Assembly: GCF_001854885.1 (NCBI RefSeq)
Contig: NZ_MDDV01000059.1
Coordinates: 248,001 to 312,000, forward strand
Length of the DNA: 64,000 bases
Direction: 5' to 3'
DNA from: Ensifer sp. LCM 4579
Lineage (GTDB): Bacteria > Pseudomonadota > Alphaproteobacteria > Rhizobiales > Rhizobiaceae
Notes under the pieces: model-generated
Told to the model about the DNA's origin: nothing
Databases searched by the model: none
Seen by the model: only the letters and a program-made list of their open reading frames with translations
In this document: positions 60,802-64,000 of the stretch, piece by piece
Layout: every line of letters starts with the position of its first letter
Numbering within the stretch: position 1 is the stretch's first letter
Program-made: the position numbers and the translations under genes

Positions 60802-61274
60802 CAGGCGACCGCCTTGGCGGCGGTTTTTGCCGCGAGCGCCGGATCGACCCACAGGCCGAAGGCGACGGCAATCCGGTTCCAGCCATTGATGACGTTGATC
60901 ATGAGCGTAAGCTTCACCTGCTCCTCCTCGCTGAACTGATCCCTCAAGGATTGATAGGCACTTTCATGGGCATGTCCTTCCGAAAGGCGCGTCAGGGCTT
61001 CCGTCCAGGCAAGCGCGGCGCGTTCGCGATCGGTATAGCAGGGCGCCTCGCGCCAGGCCGACAGCAGGTATATGCGCTGCTCGGTCTCACCTTTCGCACG
61101 CGCCTCCACGGTATGCATGTTGATGCAATTGGCGCAGCCGTTGATCTGCGACGCGCGGATCTTGACGAGTTCGATGAGGGAGGGCTCGAGGCTTGACGCG
61201 ACGGCGACCGAGGTGCCGGTCCAGCTCTTCATGAGGGCAGGGGCAGCGGTAAACGGATCGAGTTTGGCGGTCAT
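60801..61274 (-). CDS. Carboxymuconolactone decarboxylase/AhpD-like protein
   Basis: 157 residues. The AhpD-like redox motif is in LVKIRASQINGCANCINMHTVEARAKGE (CxxC with a following His). The family includes peroxidase partners and decarboxylases. It is the first gene of the unit with the ECF41 sigma factor, with a one-base overlap, and the ECF41-type promoter lies 34-60 bases upstream. The likely job is reduction of a small oxidant. Confidence 0.92.
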   Translation of the reverse strand: MTAKLDPFTAAPALMKSWTGTSVAVASSLEPSLIELVKIRASQINGCANCINMHTVEARAKGETEQRIYLLSAWREAPCYTDRERAALAWTEALTRLSEGHAHESAYQSLRDQFSEEEQVKLTLMINVINGWNRIAVAFGLWVDPALAAKTAAKAVA

Positions 61275-61307
61275 GGTTTGCTTTCCTCTTGTTGGTTACG
61301 TCACCAT

Positions 61308-61334
61308 GACGAGACAGGATCTGCCGGTGTGACA
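61308..61334 (-). promoter_or_regulatory. ECF41-type promoter
   Basis: On the minus strand TGTCACA (61328-61334), 16 bases, CGTC (61308-61311). This is the arrangement I recall for promoters of ECF41 sigma factors. It sits 34 bases upstream of the decarboxylase start, implying autoregulation. Confidence 0.7.
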
Positions 61335-61461
61335 TCCATTCAGATTTTTTGTAGATCCGGGCCGGATCTTACCGAGTTCCGCCGCTCGATCACGCAGCAC
61401 CCGAACGCTACATCGCCGCAAGCAAGCTTGGGCCGGTGCCGCGGTGGCACCGGCCGGTAGA

Positions 61462-62169
61462 TCAGGCGGCCTGCCTGTGCAGGCTTAGGGCTTCCTCAAG
61501 CGTGATCTCGCCCGCGAAGGCGCCGCTGGTCTCAGCTGCTTCGCCGCGCTCGATGGCATGGGCAAAGCGTACCCCCGGATCGTTCTCCAGTCTGTCGAGG
61601 AGCCGCTGGACCGCGGGATAGGCTCTGCGGTCGAGTACGTCGTGATAGTTCGTCCATCGCGCAATCCCGATCAAATAAGCATCGGCCAAGCTGCGCTCAT
61701 CGCCCAGCAACCAGTCCTTTCCTCGGATCATTGCCTCGAGATGGGCGTGGACCTTGGCAAGGCTGGAAGCGCCGTAAGCGCGCAGCGCATCCTTCGCAAC
61801 CCCCGCCATATCGTGTTCCAGCGCGTACCACAAAGGCGCAAAAGCACTGAACAGGCTGGTATTGAGGTATGCCAGGACCTGATTGAGACGATCGAACTCG
61901 GCGGTGCCTTGGGGGCAACCCAGCCGCTTGCCGATGCCGCGTGCCGCGAGATGATTGAGGATGGCCATGCTCTCGGTGACGATCCTGCCATCGGCCGTCA
62001 TCAGCGCCGGCGTCTCCGCAACTGGGTTGACGCGCCGATAAGCCTCGCCTGCCACATCGCCCGGCATTTCGATGCGCGACAGGCGGTAGGGCTCGCCGAG
62101 CCATTCCAGAGCCACGATCGAGCCGAACGAGCAGCCCGACGGGACACCGTAGAAGAGGATAGGTTCCAT
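61462..62169 (-). CDS. Glutathione S-transferase-like protein
   Basis: 235 residues from ATG 62169, with GGAG upstream; an ATG at 62181 has no ribosome site. The N-terminal thioredoxin-like domain has ILFYGVPSGCSFGSIVALEWLGEPY and the glutathione site ETPALMTADGRIVTESMAILNHLA. The C-terminal helical domain contains WLLGDERSLADAYLIGIARW. It is cytosolic and conjugates or reduces electrophiles. It is divergent from a LysR regulator that probably controls it. Confidence 0.9.
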   Translation of the reverse strand: MEPILFYGVPSGCSFGSIVALEWLGEPYRLSRIEMPGDVAGEAYRRVNPVAETPALMTADGRIVTESMAILNHLAARGIGKRLGCPQGTAEFDRLNQVLAYLNTSLFSAFAPLWYALEHDMAGVAKDALRAYGASSLAKVHAHLEAMIRGKDWLLGDERSLADAYLIGIARWTNYHDVLDRRAYPAVQRLLDRLENDPGVRFAHAIERGEAAETSGAFAGEITLEEALSLHRQAA

Positions 62170-62281
62170 TTCAGTCTCCATGCTTGAGGTCGGGCATGGC
62201 TATGCCCTTGACGGCTCGAACCATAGCTTCGGTAGACGTTGCAGCTGTAGTGGGTAAGATCGCGCCTTAAAGTCCACTGTT

Positions 62282-63175
62282 ATGGACGATGGAGTTATGT
62301 TGAACCTCAATGACCTTCAATTATTCGTACGCGCAGTGGAGAGTGGCGGCTTTACCGCGGCCGCCCGCACGATCGGCGCGCCAAAATCGACCATCAGCAA
62401 GCGGGTCGCCGAACTCGAGGTCGAACTCGGCGCGCGGCTCATTCACCGAACTTCCCGCAGCTTCACCCTGACGGAGGTGGGGCGGGAGTTCTATGAACAT
62501 GCGCGGGCCGCTCTCATCGAGGCCGAAGCAGCCGAAGAGGCCGTTCGACGGCGGTTGGGAGAGCCGGTCGGCACTGTCAGGATCACGACTTCGGTCCCCG
62601 TTGCGCAGTTCCGGCTTGCCGAACGGCTCGCGACGCTGTCGATGGAATATCCCAGGATACATCTGGATATTCACGTCACCGATCGCTTCGTCGATCTCAT
62701 ACACGAGGGCTTCGACATTGCGATCCGAAGCCACGTCGCGCCCCTGCCCGACTCAGGGCTGATGCAAAGACGCATGTCGGAGGAGCCGGTCATCCTCGTC
62801 GCGTCGCGAGACTACGCGGCCGAGTACGGCACGCCAGAGTCGCCGCTGGAGCTTGCGGACCACGCCGGCGTCAATGCGAGGCCGGGCTCAGATGTTTGGT
62901 GTCTTCGCAACGAGCGAGGAGAAGAAGCGCGTGTTTCTCCGCGCGCCTGCCTCAGCGCCGATGAGGCGGGGGTGCTGTTGCGGGCCGCGAGGGCGGGACT
63001 CGGAATAGTCCGTTTGCCGGAGACGATCGCAAGACCAGATCTTGATCGGGGCGAACTGGTCCATCTGCTGCCGGGCTGGACGGAAGGAACGATCATCACG
63101 ACGATCCTGACGCCGCACCGGCGCGGGCAATTGCCCGCAGTCCGTGCCGTGGTCGGATTTTTGACGAAAGCCTGA
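62282..63175 (+). CDS. LysR-family transcriptional regulator
   Basis: 297 residues (ATG 62297 is an alternative start). The N-terminal HTH is LQLFVRAVESGGFTAAARTIGAPKSTISKRVAELEVELGARLIHRTSRSFTLTEVG. The C-terminal effector domain (~95-295) has GTVRITTSVPVAQF and the usual two-lobed pattern. The 112-base gap to the divergent GST gene should hold its operator. Confidence 0.93.
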   Translation: MDDGVMLNLNDLQLFVRAVESGGFTAAARTIGAPKSTISKRVAELEVELGARLIHRTSRSFTLTEVGREFYEHARAALIEAEAAEEAVRRRLGEPVGTVRITTSVPVAQFRLAERLATLSMEYPRIHLDIHVTDRFVDLIHEGFDIAIRSHVAPLPDSGLMQRRMSEEPVILVASRDYAAEYGTPESPLELADHAGVNARPGSDVWCLRNERGEEARVSPRACLSADEAGVLLRAARAGLGIVRLPETIARPDLDRGELVHLLPGWTEGTIITTILTPHRRGQLPAVRAVVGFLTKA

Positions 63176-63303
63176 CCTGTCCAAAGGGCCGGGCGCGCAC
63201 CCAAGCAACTGCGGGTTGCCCCCGTCGTCTTCCCGCTCCCACGCTTGTCTGAAAGTTTTGGCCGTAGTAGGCGGGCCATGTGCAAGCCGTATGCGAGCAA
63301 CAA

Positions 63304-63681
63304 ATGGATGTTCGTTTGATCGCAGCCAGCATGGCGATTGGGGGGACGTGCGTCATCGGACTTGCTCTGTTCGCTCATGCTCCGGCTCATCGACCCCCAA
63401 CGGAATTCGAGTACGAGAAGGCCGTCACCGCCTTGAGGAAGCGACCCGAAGGAGAGCACGTGCCCAATTGCGTGCGGCTCGCAATGCCCGAAATCAAGGA
63501 CGCAGATCTCAAGGGAACATCGTATTCAGACCGAACCACAATGGCGAAAGACATCTGCCGTCGCATCATCAAGGTCATGCTCGACGGCAGATTCACCTTC
63601 GCCCATTTTAGACGGTTGGCAAATTCAGATGTGTTGAAGTTGATCGTGGAAGCGGAACGTCGCCAGCCGAGCGACGAATAG
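63304..63681 (+). CDS. Hypothetical protein with N-terminal membrane helix
   Basis: 125 residues from ATG 63304, a start preferred because a hydrophobic segment (MDVRLIAASMAIGGTCVIGLALF) follows at once; a GTG at 63280 is possible. The rest is soluble and charged, with VPNCVRLAMPEIKDADLKG and KDICRRIIKVMLDGRFTFAHFRRLA. No family is recognised. Coding character looks real. Confidence 0.5.
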   Translation: MDVRLIAASMAIGGTCVIGLALFAHAPAHRPPTEFEYEKAVTALRKRPEGEHVPNCVRLAMPEIKDADLKGTSYSDRTTMAKDICRRIIKVMLDGRFTFAHFRRLANSDVLKLIVEAERRQPSDE

Positions 63682-63711
63682 TGAGCGTTGTTTTGGGAGC
63701 CCGGCCGCATA

Positions 63712-63900
63712 CTACATTGCACTGCCGTCCGCTCCGAAGACGTGACAGCGACCGGGATCGAGTAGGACCGGAAGACTGGTGCTGCGCTCCACTTTCTGCC
63801 TACCGTCGAGTGCGGCCGTGATCGGCTGCTTGAGTGGACGATCGGTGATTGCGACCTGGCTAATGCGGTTGTTCCGCAGCGGCCTGCTTCCTCGCAAGTA
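63712..63900 (-). pseudogene. C-terminal fragment of a sugar ABC transporter ATPase
   Basis: Reading toward 63712, the minus frame gives LDGRQKVERSTSLPVLLDP then GRCHVFGADGSAM and a stop. This is the usual end of the TOBE domain in UgpC/MalK-type ATPases. The nucleotide-binding domain is missing; upstream sequence (63900-64000) is AT-rich and unrelated. The frame is open up to an ATG at 63948 but nothing recognisable is added. It is a remnant of a deleted transporter operon. Confidence 0.6.
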
Positions 63901-64000
63901 CAATCTCTTTAAAGGTGCATGCACATCGTAATTACCTAAAACATTCATATAGCAACTATTAAAACAATATCTCGTGAAAAACGGTGTTGCACGTCGGTAA

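Noticed and set aside
1..64000. CRISPR array, tRNA or rRNA genes, intact insertion sequence
   Set aside because: No regularly spaced direct repeats, tRNA arms or full transposase were seen; the only transposon-like sequence is the TnpB-like extension of PspA.

Overview
The window is GC-rich chromosomal or large-replicon DNA from an alphaproteobacterium of the Rhizobiales, most likely Sinorhizobium/Ensifer. The strongest hint is a family of intergenic mosaic repeats (RIME type). Near-complete copies lie at 7173-7275 and 58784-58885, a shortened copy at 49305-49380, and halves or decayed copies near 1230, 30378, 40195 and 41286. The gene content fits: TAXI-type TRAP uptake, several GGDEF-EAL proteins, ExoY/Wzx-type polysaccharide genes, general-stress (EcfG-like) promoters and an ECF41 sigma factor. 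I see no rRNA, tRNA, CRISPR array or intact transposon.

Layout. 1-2.5 kb: end of a sugar isomerase gene, a truncated RpiR-type regulator and an M42-type peptidase. 2.9-11.5 kb: a secreted SGNH hydrolase with RTX repeats, an acyltransferase, a small DCC thiol oxidoreductase, an SH3 gene split by a RIME copy, an HTTM-like membrane protein and a Wzx/ExoT-type flippase. 11.5-15.3 kb (minus): phosphoribosyltransferase-HAD fusion, GMC oxidoreductase with a Tat-exported partner, and an ExoY-like sugar transferase. 15.6-17.5 kb: AraC regulator facing a LysE exporter and a DUF2000 gene. 17.7-21.2 kb (minus): a membrane-stress operon of PspA, an OB-fold membrane protein and flotillin. Its first gene carries an in-frame N-terminal extension that looks like the front half of a TnpB protein, behind an apparently leaderless promoter; this is the most unusual item. 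21.5-27.6 kb: two GGDEF-EAL systems, one frameshifted and translationally coupled to a periplasmic binding protein.

27.9-32.5 kb: an atypical SDR, a SIR2-like protein, a DUF1236 protein, and a threonine dehydratase divergent from an AraC regulator. 32.5-39.5 kb: a TAXI-TRAP transporter operon that ends in its own DctB/DctD-like two-component system. It is preceded by a near-consensus sigma-54 promoter and two phased 18-bp dyads, so the circuit looks self-contained. 39.5-55.6 kb: CrcB fluoride channel, universal stress protein, a GGDEF-EAL protein next to a sugar-type binding protein, a glycosyltransferase, a very large epimerase/SPW/VKOR fusion, a PhnA-like membrane protein, a second-type FtsH, DUF2905, a SulP transporter and a GH25 lipoprotein. 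Three genes in this part have EcfG-like promoters. 56-64 kb: a Poly_export/coiled-coil protein with a Gly/Ser-rich secreted partner, a methyltransferase, an ECF41 sigma factor with its carboxymuconolactone decarboxylase and apparent target promoter, GST and LysR in divergence, a small hypothetical protein, and the tail end of a decayed sugar ABC ATPase.

All calls come from reading the sequence. Family names rest on recognised motifs, not on database searches.
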